Counted from the first letter of the stretch, positions 39,649 through 51,257 are shown. The stretch: DNA of 64,000 bases from an uncultured Clostridium sp. (GCA_945871955.1 CAMBXR010000009.1:1-64000), one strand, 5' to 3'. The notes: a model not told the origin generated them from the letters alone. Numbers and translations: made by a program.

Positions 39649-40845
39649 TTAATTAGATTTCAGCTTTATTTTCACATAATCAAATAAAGAATCTATATTT
39701 CCATTATTTTTCCCACCACCTTGGGCAAGAACTTTACTTCCTCCACCTTTTCCATCTACTAATTTGATGCTGTCTTTTAGTAAATCATTCATATCAAGAT
39801 TTTCTAAGTTTTTTGAACAAGTAAATAATAGATTTAATTTATCATTGTTAATTAAAACAAATAAACCAACCACATCATCTTTTTCACCTATTTTATTTGC
39901 AATTTTATTTATATAGTTCATAGTTTTATTTTCATAAATTTTAACTACTACACTCATATTATTAATTTTTTCTGCTTCTTCAATCATTGCTTTTATTTCA
40001 TAGTTGCTGATAATTTCTTCAAGTCTTCTATTTTCTTTATTAACTTCATTTAACTTATTATTAAGTTTTTCTATACCTTTATAAGCATCTTCCTCATTGC
40101 TGCTTAGTAATTTACATATTTTATTTAAATAATTATCTCTTTTTAACATTTCTTCTATGGCTTTTGTTCCACATAAAAATTCTATTCTTGTAGCTTTTTT
40201 GTATTTTTCAAATTTTTTTATTTTTATTACTCTTAAATCTAAAGTATTTTTAACGTGAACACCACAACATAAATTTATATCAATATCATCTATTTTTACA
40301 ACTCTTATATCATCGCTAAGCTTTGATAAATCTTCTTTTATTTTTAATTTTTTAGCTTCTTTTTTAGTAATATTAAGAAATTCCACAGGTATATTTTTTC
40401 TTATTATATCATTACACATATTTTCAATTTTTAATATATCTTCTTCTTTGAAAAATCCTTCTATATCAACTGTGGCTGCTTCACTTCCTAAATGAAAACC
40501 TACTGTTTTTGCCTTATATTCATTATTAAAGCAAGCAGATATGACGTGTTGTCCAAAGTGATGTTGCATACCATATTCTCTTCTATCCCAATTAATTTCA
40601 CATTTTACTTTATGAATTCTATTTGGCTTTTTATCCAATACATGATATATTTTTTCATCTTCTTCGTATACATCCACCACAGATATATTATCTATAGTAC
40701 CTAGATCACAGTATTGACCTCCACCGCCTGGGAAAAAAGCTGTTTTGTCTAATAAAACATGATATTTTGAATCTCTTTCCTCAACTTCTTCTATTTCAGC
40801 AGTAAAATTTTTCATATATGAATCCAAATAAAATAATTTTTCCAT
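39649..40845 (-). CDS. Alanyl-tRNA editing protein (AlaX-type, with C-terminal DHHA1-like domain)
   Basis: TAFFPGGGGQYCDLG; HHFGQHVISACF; DINLCCGVHVKNT; KVLAQGGGKNNG C-terminus. Confidence 0.9.
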   Translation of the reverse strand: MEKLFYLDSYMKNFTAEIEEVEERDSKYHVLLDKTAFFPGGGGQYCDLGTIDNISVVDVYEEDEKIYHVLDKKPNRIHKVKCEINWDRREYGMQHHFGQHVISACFNNEYKAKTVGFHLGSEAATVDIEGFFKEEDILKIENMCNDIIRKNIPVEFLNITKKEAKKLKIKEDLSKLSDDIRVVKIDDIDINLCCGVHVKNTLDLRVIKIKKFEKYKKATRIEFLCGTKAIEEMLKRDNYLNKICKLLSSNEEDAYKGIEKLNNKLNEVNKENRRLEEIISNYEIKAMIEEAEKINNMSVVVKIYENKTMNYINKIANKIGEKDDVVGLFVLINNDKLNLLFTCSKNLENLDMNDLLKDSIKLVDGKGGGSKVLAQGGGKNNGNIDSLFDYVKIKLKSN

Positions 40846-40990
40846 TTTTTCCGACCTTTCTTTATTTATTGTTTATTTTTACAATTATTAGTTAATTATA
40901 ACTAAAAAATTATTGCTTTAATAGATATTGTAATGCAAAAGCTACATCTTCTAATTATAATTAAATAAACTGTTAAAAAGGAGGCTTATT

Positions 40991-41479
40991 ATGGATAAAA
41001 AAGAAAAAGTTCTAAAAAAATTAGATGAGTTAAATATTAAATATGAATTAGTAAATCATCCTCCTGTTTATACTATAGACGCCATAGAAAATCTTAAACT
41101 AAACAATCATGGTCATATTGTAAAAAACTTATTTCTAAAAAACTCAAATAACAAGAAATTTTATCTTGTTATGTTAAAAGGTGATAAAAAAGCTGATTTA
41201 AAATCAATAAAAACTCAAGTAAATTCCACTGCCCTTAGTTTTGCATCAGAGGACAAATTAGAAAAATACTTAGGTTTATCAAAAGGCGCTGTAACTCCTC
41301 TTGGCATAATCAACGATGAAGAACATTTAGTAAATGTGATTTTAGATGAGGATTTAAAAAATGAAAAAATTATTGGTGTTCATCCAAATGTGAATACTTC
41401 CACTATTTTTATGAGTTACGCTGATTTAATCAAATTTATTAATACTTTTGGCAATGAAATTTTTTATGTCAGTATATAG
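40991..41479 (+). CDS. YbaK/ProX-type prolyl-tRNA deacylase
   Basis: LKNSNNKKFYLVMLKGDKKADLKSI; LGLSKGAVTPLGIIND; HPNVNTSTIFMS. Confidence 0.88.
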   Translation: MDKKEKVLKKLDELNIKYELVNHPPVYTIDAIENLKLNNHGHIVKNLFLKNSNNKKFYLVMLKGDKKADLKSIKTQVNSTALSFASEDKLEKYLGLSKGAVTPLGIINDEEHLVNVILDEDLKNEKIIGVHPNVNTSTIFMSYADLIKFINTFGNEIFYVSI

Positions 41480-41518
41480 TAAAAAGCTCTACTATCTAAA
41501 ATAGATAATAGAGCTTCT
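41480..41518. terminator. Bidirectional terminator
   Basis: agctctactatcta / tagataatagagct hairpin (one mismatch) with flanking A/T tracts. Confidence 0.7.
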
Positions 41519-41521
41519 TTA

Positions 41522-42013
41522 TTACTTATTTATTCCCTCAAAAACAAATTTACCGCTTTTGCCTCCAGTTTTTTCTACTAAGTGAATATCTGATATGACC
41601 ATATTTTTATCTATTGCTTTACACATATCATAAATAGTTAGAAGAGCCACATTAACACCAGTTAAAGCTTCCATCTCTACACCTGTTTGTCCACTTAATT
41701 TAACTAAAGAAATTGCAGTTATACTTTTTTCTTCTTCATTGAATTCAAAATCAATTTGAGATTTAGTTAGCATTAATGGATGACACATAGGAATTAATTC
41801 TGATGTTTTTTTAGTAGCCATTATTCCAGCTACTCTTGCCACAGCAAGTACATCACCTTTTGCCATATTACCTTCTAAAATCCTTTTATATGTTTCATCA
41901 TTTACAAATATTTTTCCCCTTGCTATTGCTTGCCTCTCTGTAACTTTTTTTTCTGTTACATCTACCATTATGGCATTTCCTTTTGAATCAAAATGATTAA
42001 GTTTACTACTCAT
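41522..42013 (-). CDS. moaC: Cyclic pyranopterin monophosphate synthase
   Basis: [53 protein letters not shown]. Confidence 0.95.
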   Translation of the reverse strand: MSSKLNHFDSKGNAIMVDVTEKKVTERQAIARGKIFVNDETYKRILEGNMAKGDVLAVARVAGIMATKKTSELIPMCHPLMLTKSQIDFEFNEEEKSITAISLVKLSGQTGVEMEALTGVNVALLTIYDMCKAIDKNMVISDIHLVEKTGGKSGKFVFEGINK

Positions 42014-42030
42014 TTTACCCCCACCTTTAT

Positions 42031-42795
42031 TTAATAGTATTTTTTTATTATTTTATTTATTTGTTTATTGTCTAAGTTTTCAGCTTTACCTACATTTCCA
42101 TCTAACATTTCCCATACATAATTATGTACTTCTACTGCATTAGAAAAATCACCTTTTTCCCATTTTCTAAGGCTATTTCTAAGATGCATTCTATCATAAT
42201 CATCACTTATATTTTCTACACCTTCTAATGCCAACTTTATAGTTTTAGGTGTAATTTCGCCACACTGCCATTTATAATCAGCCTCTACAAGTGTATTGGC
42301 TAAAGAATGAATAAGTTTAATTGCTTCATTATTTGTCTTCGGCTTTTTTATATCTTTTTCTTTTATATAAACTGTGTTTATAGAGGAATCTGCACTACCC
42401 TCAACTACTTCTTTTTCATTTGATATCCCCATAAGATATTTTAAATTATCTATTTCTATAAATCTATTTATTTTTTCAAATACAGGATAAACAGTTGGTA
42501 TTTTTTCAAAAACCTTAGGGTTTGCTATACCTGCTACAGGAAGTAAAATTATACTCACAATAAGAATGTCTAAAATGATATATCTAATATTTTTTCTTTT
42601 TTCTTTTTTAATTTCTTTGAAAGGATGTTTTGCACTTTTTTTTATATCATCAGGAATATGAATTTTGTCTACAGCAGTATTATCTATACTAAAATTTTTA
42701 ATATCTTCATTTATATCTCTATCAACATATTTATCTATATCTATACCATCAAAATCTATCTTTTTAATAGTATTATTTAGCAGGTTTTTAACCAT
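42031..42795 (-). CDS. Membrane protein adjacent to ECF sigma factor (probable anti-sigma/partner, DUF6241-like C-terminus)
   Basis: Overlaps the end of the sigma gene by 8 nt; single TM ([19 protein letters not shown]); C-terminal [32 protein letters not shown]. Confidence 0.65.
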   Translation of the reverse strand: MVKNLLNNTIKKIDFDGIDIDKYVDRDINEDIKNFSIDNTAVDKIHIPDDIKKSAKHPFKEIKKEKRKNIRYIILDILIVSIILLPVAGIANPKVFEKIPTVYPVFEKINRFIEIDNLKYLMGISNEKEVVEGSADSSINTVYIKEKDIKKPKTNNEAIKLIHSLANTLVEADYKWQCGEITPKTIKLALEGVENISDDYDRMHLRNSLRKWEKGDFSNAVEVHNYVWEMLDGNVGKAENLDNKQINKIIKKYY

Positions 42796-43285
42796 AAATA
42801 AACTCCCCCTTTATCTTATCTCTCATTATTTTTAAGGAGTTTCTAAGATACATCTTTACAGTACTTTCATTCATATCAAGTATATCTCCAACTTCTTTAT
42901 ATGACATGTTATAAAAATACAATAATATTACCACATTTTTTTGATAAATATCTAATATATCTATAGCTTTATACATATCTATATATCCACTTTCATCTAG
43001 ATAATTTATATCTTCATTATCTACCATTCCCATTTCTTCCATATACTCATTAATCTGTTTTATAGTTACTTTTGTTATATACTTATTAAAATTATTAAAC
43101 TTTGATAATCTATGGATATTTTCATTTATATAAAAAATACTATTTTTCATAATTTCTTTTGAATCATATTCATATTTTGTATGCATAAAAGCTAATTTAT
43201 AAATATATTCACTATTTTTTATCATAAGCTTTTTAAATGCTCTTTTATCACCTTTAATAGATTTTTCTAATAAAGTTAATCCCAT
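42788..43285 (-). CDS. ECF-type RNA polymerase sigma factor
   Basis: C-terminal sigma4 region IDILDIYQKNVVILLYFYNMSYKEVGDILDMNESTVKMYLRNSLKIMRD. Confidence 0.85.
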   Translation of the reverse strand: MGLTLLEKSIKGDKRAFKKLMIKNSEYIYKLAFMHTKYEYDSKEIMKNSIFYINENIHRLSKFNNFNKYITKVTIKQINEYMEEMGMVDNEDINYLDESGYIDMYKAIDILDIYQKNVVILLYFYNMSYKEVGDILDMNESTVKMYLRNSLKIMRDKIKGEFIYG

Positions 43286-43512
43286 ATAAATCTCCTCTCA
43301 AATGAATTATTAATACTAAAACTGTCAGTGATTATAAAAATTCTCTTTTATTTATTTTACACTTTTTTACATATATCTTCAATAATTGGCTTTTTAGTTT
43401 CAAGCATATCTATGGATAATAAAAATTTTATTTATACTTTTTACTATCTTTATAGCATATAAATAGTATATAAATTTAAAATAAGATTTTCTATGATTAC
43501 AGGGAGATAATT

Positions 43513-45078
43513 ATGAAGAAAAGAAATTTATTGATTAACGTAATTTTACTTACTGCATCCACCATGACTCTAGGATTTATATCTATGGCTTTTAGAGTAT
43601 ATTTATCTAATAAAATCGGTGCAGAGGGTATGGGATTATTCCAACTTATTATGAGTATCAATGTAGTATGCCAAACCTTAGCTATTTCCGGTATAAGAGT
43701 TACCATGACAAGACTTGTAGCTGAAGAACTTGGAAAGGGTAATAATCACCTCCTAAAAAACATTGTAATAAAAGGGCTTCTTTATACTTTGTTTTTTAGT
43801 ATCTTAACAGGAATATTGCTATTTAACTTATCTGGATTTATTTCTGCATCATGGATTCAAGATGAAAGAGCAATTATCCCTTTAAAGATTTTATCCTGCT
43901 CTTTACCTTTCGTTGGTATTTCCTGTTGTCTTAATGGTTATTTCTATGGTTGTAGAAAGGTGGTTAAATGCATCAGTGCTGATATTATAGAAACTTTAGT
44001 TATGATTAGCATAGTTTCCTTATGCATCACATCATTTTCCACAGGAAGACTTGACTATACTTGTGCTTTAATTGCTGTTGGTAATTCTATAGGTAATATT
44101 TGCTCTGCTTTTTATTCTTATATTTTATACATATTTGAAAAGAAAGATTTACATATTACTAAAAATATAAGTACTAAATATCCATTTCTAAAAATCATAA
44201 GAGTAGCTATACCTTTGGCCTTTAGTGCTTATATCCAAACATCTTTGAAAACTCTAGAAGATATTTTAATACCAAAATCCTTAAGACTTTATGGCTCTTC
44301 TGGATCCATGTCTTTATCAATTTTTGGTATGGTTAAAGGAATGGTAATGCCTCTTTTATTATTTCCTTCCATATTTTTAGCTTCTTTTTCCACATTAATA
44401 ATACCAGAAATTGCAGAAGCTAATGCTTTAAATAAAAAAAATGCAGTAAATTATATTATTTCAAAAGTAATAAAATTTACTATGTTAATTGCCATATTTG
44501 CCATGGGAATATTTATAGTATTTTCTAGAGAGCTAGGTCTTGGCCTATATAATAATACAGAAGTTGGATATTTACTTAAAATTTTAGCACCTCTAATTCC
44601 TTTTATGTACTTAGATAAAGTTGTAGACGGTAGTTTAAATGCTCTTGATTTACAATTTAGTACACTAAAGTTTAATATTATTGATATGTTTGTAAGAATA
44701 AGCGCTATAACTCTTTTAATACCTAGATATGGAATAAAGGGATTTGTCCTTGTATTATTTATAAGTACAACTTTTAATACATCTTTAGGTGTCATAAAAA
44801 TATTAAGACATACAAAACTTAAATTTCAAATATTTGACTGGATTTTAAAACCATCTTTGTCAGTTACTTTATCAAGCTATGCTACAAAAATTATTTTATA
44901 TTGTTTACATATTGAAAATTCTATTTTTATCAGTATAATTTTAGATTTAGTAATTTATCTTATCATGCTTATACTTTTCAAAGCCATTGGAAAAAAAGAA
45001 CTTCAATGGTTTTTGGATGGGTTTAAAAGAGATGTTAAAAAAGGAAAATGGGAAACAATTGGGCTTTATAAAATGTAA
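43513..45078 (+). CDS. Stage V sporulation protein B-like MATE/MVF-family flippase
   Basis: Multi-TM; LSNKIGAEGMGLFQLIMSI and IAVGNSIGNICSAFYSYILYIFEKKD resemble SpoVB. Confidence 0.85.
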   Translation: MKKRNLLINVILLTASTMTLGFISMAFRVYLSNKIGAEGMGLFQLIMSINVVCQTLAISGIRVTMTRLVAEELGKGNNHLLKNIVIKGLLYTLFFSILTGILLFNLSGFISASWIQDERAIIPLKILSCSLPFVGISCCLNGYFYGCRKVVKCISADIIETLVMISIVSLCITSFSTGRLDYTCALIAVGNSIGNICSAFYSYILYIFEKKDLHITKNISTKYPFLKIIRVAIPLAFSAYIQTSLKTLEDILIPKSLRLYGSSGSMSLSIFGMVKGMVMPLLLFPSIFLASFSTLIIPEIAEANALNKKNAVNYIISKVIKFTMLIAIFAMGIFIVFSRELGLGLYNNTEVGYLLKILAPLIPFMYLDKVVDGSLNALDLQFSTLKFNIIDMFVRISAITLLIPRYGIKGFVLVLFISTTFNTSLGVIKILRHTKLKFQIFDWILKPSLSVTLSSYATKIILYCLHIENSIFISIILDLVIYLIMLILFKAIGKKELQWFLDGFKRDVKKGKWETIGLYKM

Positions 45079-45083
45079 TCTTT

Positions 45084-45122
45084 ACACTAAAAAGAGTTTG
45101 CTAATCATGCAAACTCTTTTAT
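45084..45122. terminator. Bidirectional terminator
   Basis: aaaaagagtttgc-taatcat-gcaaactctttta. Confidence 0.8.
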
Positions 45123-46006
45123 TATTGTATATTATATAAAAAATTAACTATATTTCTTACTGTTATATCCATTTGCTCGTCACTACTGATTAATGCCTCT
45201 CCATCACCACTATATGTTCCATAATTTGCAAATTGAGAATGATTAGCTCCTTCTATCTGCACATATTTTGTATCTTCTGGTAATTTATCCTTAGAATTAA
45301 TCAATTCTTTATAGTCTACAATATTGTCTTTACTTCCCCAAATAGATAATACTTTGAAACCTAATTCTTTTATATTGGCTTTAGGGTAAGATGATATAAA
45401 CACTATTGCCTCAACATTTTTATTGTTTATAGCATAATCAGAAGCTATAGTTCCTCCAAGAGAGTCCCCACCTATGACCCATTTCGTAATATCTGGGTTA
45501 TTTTTTATTACATCATCTGCTTTATTTTCTCCAAATTTAGCATAATTAAAAGGCATATCTACAGCTACTACTTTATATCCATAGCTAGCTATCATATTGC
45601 ATAATTTTGCATAGGATGATGATTCTATTCTTTCTCCAGGATAAAAAATAAATCCTTTTGTTGCATTTACATTTTTAGGAGTAAAATACGTGTAATCTTT
45701 ATCAATAGTTACTTCTACTTTAGAATTACTTTCTAAATACTTAATATAATCACTTTGTAAAGTATAACCATTGCTTAACCATATAAAAAAACCTATTACG
45801 GATATGATAAATACTGACAAAAGAAGAATGATTGATTTTTTTCTTGCTTTAGCTTTTAAAATTTTCTTTTCTTCATTTTCCTTTTGAATATAGTTTTCAT
45901 CATTGTAAAGCAAAGGTCTCTCTAATTCCATTGTAATACTAAAAGTATTATACTCTTCTTCACCACTTGACTTTGCTTTCCTTTTTTTCATATTATCCCT
46001 CCACAA
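45122..46006 (-). CDS. Membrane-anchored alpha/beta hydrolase
   Basis: GGDSLGGTIASDYA nucleophile elbow, TM anchor, C-terminal GANHSQFANYG histidine. Confidence 0.85.
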   Translation of the reverse strand: MWRDNMKKRKAKSSGEEEYNTFSITMELERPLLYNDENYIQKENEEKKILKAKARKKSIILLLSVFIISVIGFFIWLSNGYTLQSDYIKYLESNSKVEVTIDKDYTYFTPKNVNATKGFIFYPGERIESSSYAKLCNMIASYGYKVVAVDMPFNYAKFGENKADDVIKNNPDITKWVIGGDSLGGTIASDYAINNKNVEAIVFISSYPKANIKELGFKVLSIWGSKDNIVDYKELINSKDKLPEDTKYVQIEGANHSQFANYGTYSGDGEALISSDEQMDITVRNIVNFLYNIQ

Positions 46007-46152
46007 ATTTCTTCACTACCATTATATTTTAACATATAAATTTAATCATTTCATCTTAATAAAAGCATCAATTTTCTTACAATTATTTTGGATACAATAT
46101 AAGAGATACAAAAAAGCCTTTATTGTAACTTTTTCATATCTCTTAATAAATA

Positions 46153-46743
46153 TTATTTTATAGAAGTATCTTCATAATTTTTTAAAAATTCTCTTCCTTC
46201 TTTTTCTATTTCTTCTATCATATCAACTTCTGGTGCTTCTTCTGGTTCAGTACTAAAATCAAAATTTTCTTCTTCACAATTTACTTCTTCGTTAAATTGT
46301 TTATCTTCATAATTAAATGTTATTTTTTCTATTTTGCTACCACAACAAGCACAAAAGTTAGAATCTTCATCTGTTTCTTGATTACAATTTGGACAAATTA
46401 TAGATAGTTTTTCTTCTTTTATTAAGCTATTTCCGCATTGAGGGCAAAATTTTTCATTTTTAAAGGCTACATAACCACATTCACAAGTAGTTTTATTATT
46501 TTCCTTTTCAAAGTTTCTAAGACTCATATATTTAGTATAGATTTCTATATCATAATTTTTTATTTCTTCACATAAATCATTAAAGTCTTCATCATATATT
46601 TTATTTTTTCTTATTTTATCAAATGTCATTATCCCTAATTTTAACAAAGCTTGGGCTTTCAAATCTTCATATTCATTTATACTCTTTTTTATTTTTAATT
46701 TTTCTGATTCTTTTTGTATATTGGTTAATTTCTTATCCTTCAT
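46153..46743 (-). CDS. Zinc-ribbon protein with two ribbons
   Basis: CECGYVAFKNEKFCPQCGNSL and CPNCNQETDEDSNFCACCGSKI. Confidence 0.75.
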   Translation of the reverse strand: MKDKKLTNIQKESEKLKIKKSINEYEDLKAQALLKLGIMTFDKIRKNKIYDEDFNDLCEEIKNYDIEIYTKYMSLRNFEKENNKTTCECGYVAFKNEKFCPQCGNSLIKEEKLSIICPNCNQETDEDSNFCACCGSKIEKITFNYEDKQFNEEVNCEEENFDFSTEPEEAPEVDMIEEIEKEGREFLKNYEDTSIK

Positions 46744-48136
46744 TTTCTTCCTCCAAGTTATTAAAAATATTTAATTTATAACCTATTAAAGTCATTATTA
46801 AGCTATATACAAATGAAATTATCACTCCTATTACAAAGTTGAACCCCATTTGCATTGCACTAAGAGAATTTAATATAGATGCTGCATTATCTCCAACATA
46901 TATAGTTGTTAATAAACCAATAACTCCCATTATAACTGCATGAAATCCACTAAATATTATTACTGGTTTAATATCTTTACTTTTATATTTACTTTCTAAC
47001 TTACACCCTATAATTATAAAAACTAAAGATGATAAAGCTATTAAAGATCCTAAAAGTAATATTAAATCTAGTGATAAGTTTGAATTAAATAAAGATAATA
47101 TAGATACTGTTTTCATACCAAGATTAATAGGTATTAAGTTAGCAAAAGCCCACAAATAAATTGCTAACTGACTTAGTACAAATCCTAATGATGTAGTACT
47201 TGTGTAGTTATTTAACCCTAAGTCATAAATATAGTTTATCTTGGCTAAATGTAATGATAATAATATTATTAAAGTTAAAATATATCCTATTAATAGAGTT
47301 TTTAAAGCAATTTTTATTATATTTACAACCCTATTTTCTTTTTCATAGTCTCTTTTTAATCCCATAAAAAATATAGAAATAAATCCTATAATAAATGCCT
47401 TAAATAACACACTTATCATATTAAATCCAAGATAAATTCCATAACTATATGTATTAAACATATTTAATCCATCAAATCCATTTGATAAACTTACTTGCAC
47501 CTGAGACATTCTAGATAATACTACTAAAAGAAGAGAATATATAATCCCTACCACTAATGAGTTCTTCACATGCGACACAAAAGATATATTGTTTTTCTTC
47601 ATAAACATTCTATATGGCAATATAAATGATATTATTGGTAAAATTAATAATATTAAAAATCCAAAATTAACACTAGACTGCGCACTATTCATAAACAGAG
47701 ACATATATATATCCATACTAGCTAAATTACTAAATAACATTATATGTATTGGATTTATTAACTCACTTATTTGATTATTTTCTCCTACTAATAATACTTT
47801 TATTATTAAAGAAAAAACAAATAATATACCAAGAGCTGATATAGATGTTTTAAATCCACCTATTAAATTAAAACTTGATGCTATGTTTTTGAAATTAGCT
47901 TTTTCACCTTCTTGATTTATAAATTTTTCCCTTTTACTTTTAACATTTTCTAGTATTTCTCCACAGTTTTTACAATAAATATCCTTTTCGTCTACTAAGT
48001 TTTCACACTTAGAGCAATAAGTATTATTATCTTTTTCTATTGTAAGATAATTAATATTTTTCTTTATATGTAAGCTACCGTCTTCTTTTGAGTAATTACT
48101 GAACTTATTTTCAATTAAATTTTCTTTTATATTCAT
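46733..48136 (-). CDS. Polytopic membrane protein with N-terminal zinc ribbon
   Basis: CSKCENLVDEKDIYCKNCGEIL then about ten hydrophobic segments; overlaps 46153-46743. Confidence 0.75.
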   Translation of the reverse strand: MNIKENLIENKFSNYSKEDGSLHIKKNINYLTIEKDNNTYCSKCENLVDEKDIYCKNCGEILENVKSKREKFINQEGEKANFKNIASSFNLIGGFKTSISALGILFVFSLIIKVLLVGENNQISELINPIHIMLFSNLASMDIYMSLFMNSAQSSVNFGFLILLILPIISFILPYRMFMKKNNISFVSHVKNSLVVGIIYSLLLVVLSRMSQVQVSLSNGFDGLNMFNTYSYGIYLGFNMISVLFKAFIIGFISIFFMGLKRDYEKENRVVNIIKIALKTLLIGYILTLIILLSLHLAKINYIYDLGLNNYTSTTSLGFVLSQLAIYLWAFANLIPINLGMKTVSILSLFNSNLSLDLILLLGSLIALSSLVFIIIGCKLESKYKSKDIKPVIIFSGFHAVIMGVIGLLTTIYVGDNAASILNSLSAMQMGFNFVIGVIISFVYSLIMTLIGYKLNIFNNLEEENEG

Positions 48137-48302
48137 CTTAGTTTCCCTCCTAACTTATAATCTATGAATTATCTTTTTATATTTATGAATTATAACAAAG
48201 TTTTCTTAATTCTACCTTAATTTATTCTTAAGATTTAGTTCTTTTCAATTAGTTTAAAAATATTATAAGTTGACAAAAATAAAAAGCACTTTATTGTGCT
48301 TT

Positions 48303-49154
48303 TTAATCTTCATTTATAAATTTTATTAAGTCTTCGTAACATTTCTTAGCATCATTATAACCCTTATCATAAAGCTCTTTTAATTTAGTTTTATCTTTTT
48401 CTACTCTACTAATATTAACTGGCTCTTTAGGCTGTATTACAAAAACTTCTCCAGTTTTTACTTTTTCTTCAATAAAATCTAGAGTATTATTATACATTTT
48501 ATATCTATTTTCTATAGCGTTTACTAGATTTGGATATTTTCTATATTTTAATTTAAAAATAGGTAAAAAACTAGACTTTTTCTTTCTATATGTTTTATCT
48601 CTTGTCAAAATGACTACATTTTTCCTATGATTATCTTCTATAGATTTTTTTATTGGTATGGAATCTGTAATTCCTCCATCAAGATACTTTTCTCCGTTTA
48701 TTTCCACAATTCTAGCAAGTAGTGGCAAGGAGCTAGATGCCCTTACAGCTATTATATCTTTTTTCATATCTTTGATTTTTATATATTCAGCTTTGCCAGT
48801 TTTACAGTTAGTAACTACTGAATAGAAATTTCCCTTAAACTTATTAAAAGTATCATAATCGTATAGTTCCAGTTTGTTTGGTATAAGATCATATAACATT
48901 TCAACACCAAACATATCCCCTGTTTTTATCAAGCTATTGATACTACAATACCTTTTATCATTAATATAATCTAAAGTAACTTTTATAGATCTTCCTATTT
49001 GTTTCGATACATAGCTTGATATATGACAAGCTCCTGCTGATACACCATAACAATCATCGAAATAAAGATTCTTTTCCATAAAATAATCTAATACACCAGC
49101 AGTATAAACGCCTCTCATTCCTCCACCTTCAACTACAAGTCCAGCTTCTATCAT
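48303..49154 (-). CDS. Patatin-like phospholipase (YjjU/RssA-like)
   Basis: GGGMRGVYTAGVLDYF oxyanion loop, YGVSAGACH (GxSxG), LDGGITDSIP (DGG). Confidence 0.92.
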   Translation of the reverse strand: MIEAGLVVEGGGMRGVYTAGVLDYFMEKNLYFDDCYGVSAGACHISSYVSKQIGRSIKVTLDYINDKRYCSINSLIKTGDMFGVEMLYDLIPNKLELYDYDTFNKFKGNFYSVVTNCKTGKAEYIKIKDMKKDIIAVRASSSLPLLARIVEINGEKYLDGGITDSIPIKKSIEDNHRKNVVILTRDKTYRKKKSSFLPIFKLKYRKYPNLVNAIENRYKMYNNTLDFIEEKVKTGEVFVIQPKEPVNISRVEKDKTKLKELYDKGYNDAKKCYEDLIKFINED

Positions 49155-49357
49155 TTGTGATACTTACCCCCTTGATATTATCGTATAAATAAAATATAGT
49201 TCTTATTATTAATATAGTCAAATAATAGCAATCTTAATTATATTTTTCAAAACCTTACTATATTTCTATAGAATAAGTTTTTGAAAAAATTAATACAATT
49301 ATTCAAAAAAATGACTTATTATGATTAAATCATAATAAGCCATTTTTTTATTTTATA

Positions 49358-50755
49358 TTAGAATTCACAGTTTTTAGGCGTTCTTGGGAATGGTATAACG
49401 TCTCTTATGTTTGATACACCTGTTAAGTACATTATCATTCTTTCAAATCCTAAACCGAATCCTGAGTGAGTAGCAGTACCGAATTTTCTAAGTTCTAAGT
49501 ACCACCAGTAATCTTCTTTATTTAATCCGAATTCTTCTATTCTTTCTAATAGAACATCTTCTCTTTCTTCTCTTTGAGATCCTCCGATGATTTCTCCAAC
49601 ACCTGGAACTAATAAGTCCATAGCTCTAACTGTTTTACCATCTTCATTTAATCTCATGTAGAATGCTTTTATATCTTTTGGATAGTCAGTTACAAATACT
49701 GGTGCTTTGAATATTTGTTCAGTTATATATCTTTCATGCTCAGTTTGTAAATCTATTCCCCACTCTACTGGGTATTCGAATTTTTGTCCTGATTCAAGTA
49801 ATAATTCTACTGCTTTAGTATAAGTTATTCTTATGAAATCAGAGTTTACTATATTATGTAATCTTTCTAATAATCCTTTGTCTACGAATGCATTGAAGAA
49901 TTCCATTTCTTCTGGACAATGTTCTAATACATAGTTGATTATGTATTTAACCATATCTTCAGCAAGTTCCATATTATCTTCTAAGTCAGCAAAAGCTATT
50001 TCAGGTTCAATCATCCAGAACTCAGAAGCATGTCTACCTGTATAAGAGTTTTCTGCTCTGAAAGTTGGTCCAAATGTATAAACATTTCTGAAAGCTAGTG
50101 CCATTATCTCAGCATTTAATTGTCCTGAAACTGTTAAGTTAGCTTCTTTTCCGAAGAAATCTTGAGAATAGTCTATTTTTCCTTCTTCAGTTTTTGGAAC
50201 ATTGTCTAAGTCAAGAGTAGTTATTCTAAACATTTCTCCTGCACCTTCACAGTCACTTCCTGTTATTATTGGTGAATGTGCATATACAAAGTTTCTTTCT
50301 TGGAAGAATTTATGTACTGCATATGCAGCTACACTTCTAACTCTGAATATGGCTGAGAACATATTACTTCTTGGTCTTAAGTGAGCTATAGTTCTTAAGT
50401 ATTCTACAGTATGTCTTTTCTTTTGTAGAGGATATGAATTATCTGATTCACCTTCTACAACTATGTTAGTAGCATGTATCTCAACTGGTTGTTTAGCACC
50501 TTCTGTTGATACTAATTTACCTTCTACTAGTATAGATGAACTTATTGGTAACTTTCCTATTTCTTTAAAGTTTTCTAATTTTTCATCTAAAACTATTTGC
50601 ATATTTTTGAAGAATGATCCATCATTTAACTCTATAAATCCGAAATTTTTTGATAATCTAGATGTTCTTATCCATCCAGCCACTTTTACAGTTTTTCCTA
50701 TGTACTCTTCTTTTTGTCTGTAAAGCTCTTTTACAGTTAAAAATTCTTTTTGCAT
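49358..50755 (-). CDS. asnS: Asparaginyl-tRNA synthetase
   Basis: Class II aaRS motifs ([39 protein letters not shown]); start ATG 50755 after aggaggaagtaaa; Asn T-box upstream. Confidence 0.96.
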   Translation of the reverse strand: MQKEFLTVKELYRQKEEYIGKTVKVAGWIRTSRLSKNFGFIELNDGSFFKNMQIVLDEKLENFKEIGKLPISSSILVEGKLVSTEGAKQPVEIHATNIVVEGESDNSYPLQKKRHTVEYLRTIAHLRPRSNMFSAIFRVRSVAAYAVHKFFQERNFVYAHSPIITGSDCEGAGEMFRITTLDLDNVPKTEEGKIDYSQDFFGKEANLTVSGQLNAEIMALAFRNVYTFGPTFRAENSYTGRHASEFWMIEPEIAFADLEDNMELAEDMVKYIINYVLEHCPEEMEFFNAFVDKGLLERLHNIVNSDFIRITYTKAVELLLESGQKFEYPVEWGIDLQTEHERYITEQIFKAPVFVTDYPKDIKAFYMRLNEDGKTVRAMDLLVPGVGEIIGGSQREEREDVLLERIEEFGLNKEDYWWYLELRKFGTATHSGFGLGFERMIMYLTGVSNIRDVIPFPRTPKNCEF

Positions 50756-50829
50756 TTTACTTCCTCCTATAAATTTTTTTAGTTTAATTATATTTCCCTT
50801 AGTCATTAAGAATATAAATTTATTTTAAA

Positions 50830-51085
50830 AAAAGCCCTTCATCCCCATAAAAAGGGACGAAAGGCTATTACTCTCGCGGTACCACCCTAGTTGTCAATAT
50901 AATTGACCTCTTAGTTAAGCTTTGCTTATGGTCTATAACGGGACCCTTCCGTCTATATCTACTTGCTTATTTATCGCTTTCGGATAGAAACTCCAAGATG
51001 TTATTCAATATAAACTATGTATTGAGCTTCCACCATCCTCAACTCGCTATAACTAGGTTTTATATTTACTTCTTCTTTTCTTAGT
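50830..51085 (-). promoter_or_regulatory. T-box riboswitch, Asn-specific
   Basis: Minus strand contains ctagggtggtaccgcg (T-box core) followed by terminator agcctttcgtccctttttatggggatgaagggcttttttt; candidate specifier AAC at 51000-51002 (gaatAACatc). Confidence 0.93.
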
Positions 51086-51257
51086 CTTTACTTCTTAAAT
51101 TTAGTATTACAATTATTTAACAAAATTATACCAACTTATAAATTTTTAGTCAATATTTTATTCAATTTGTATTTTTTTCTATTTTTATTTTAAACAAATA
51201 TTTTAAATAATTATTAATAAAAATAAAAGTGAAGAGCTAAGTCTTCACTTTTAATCT

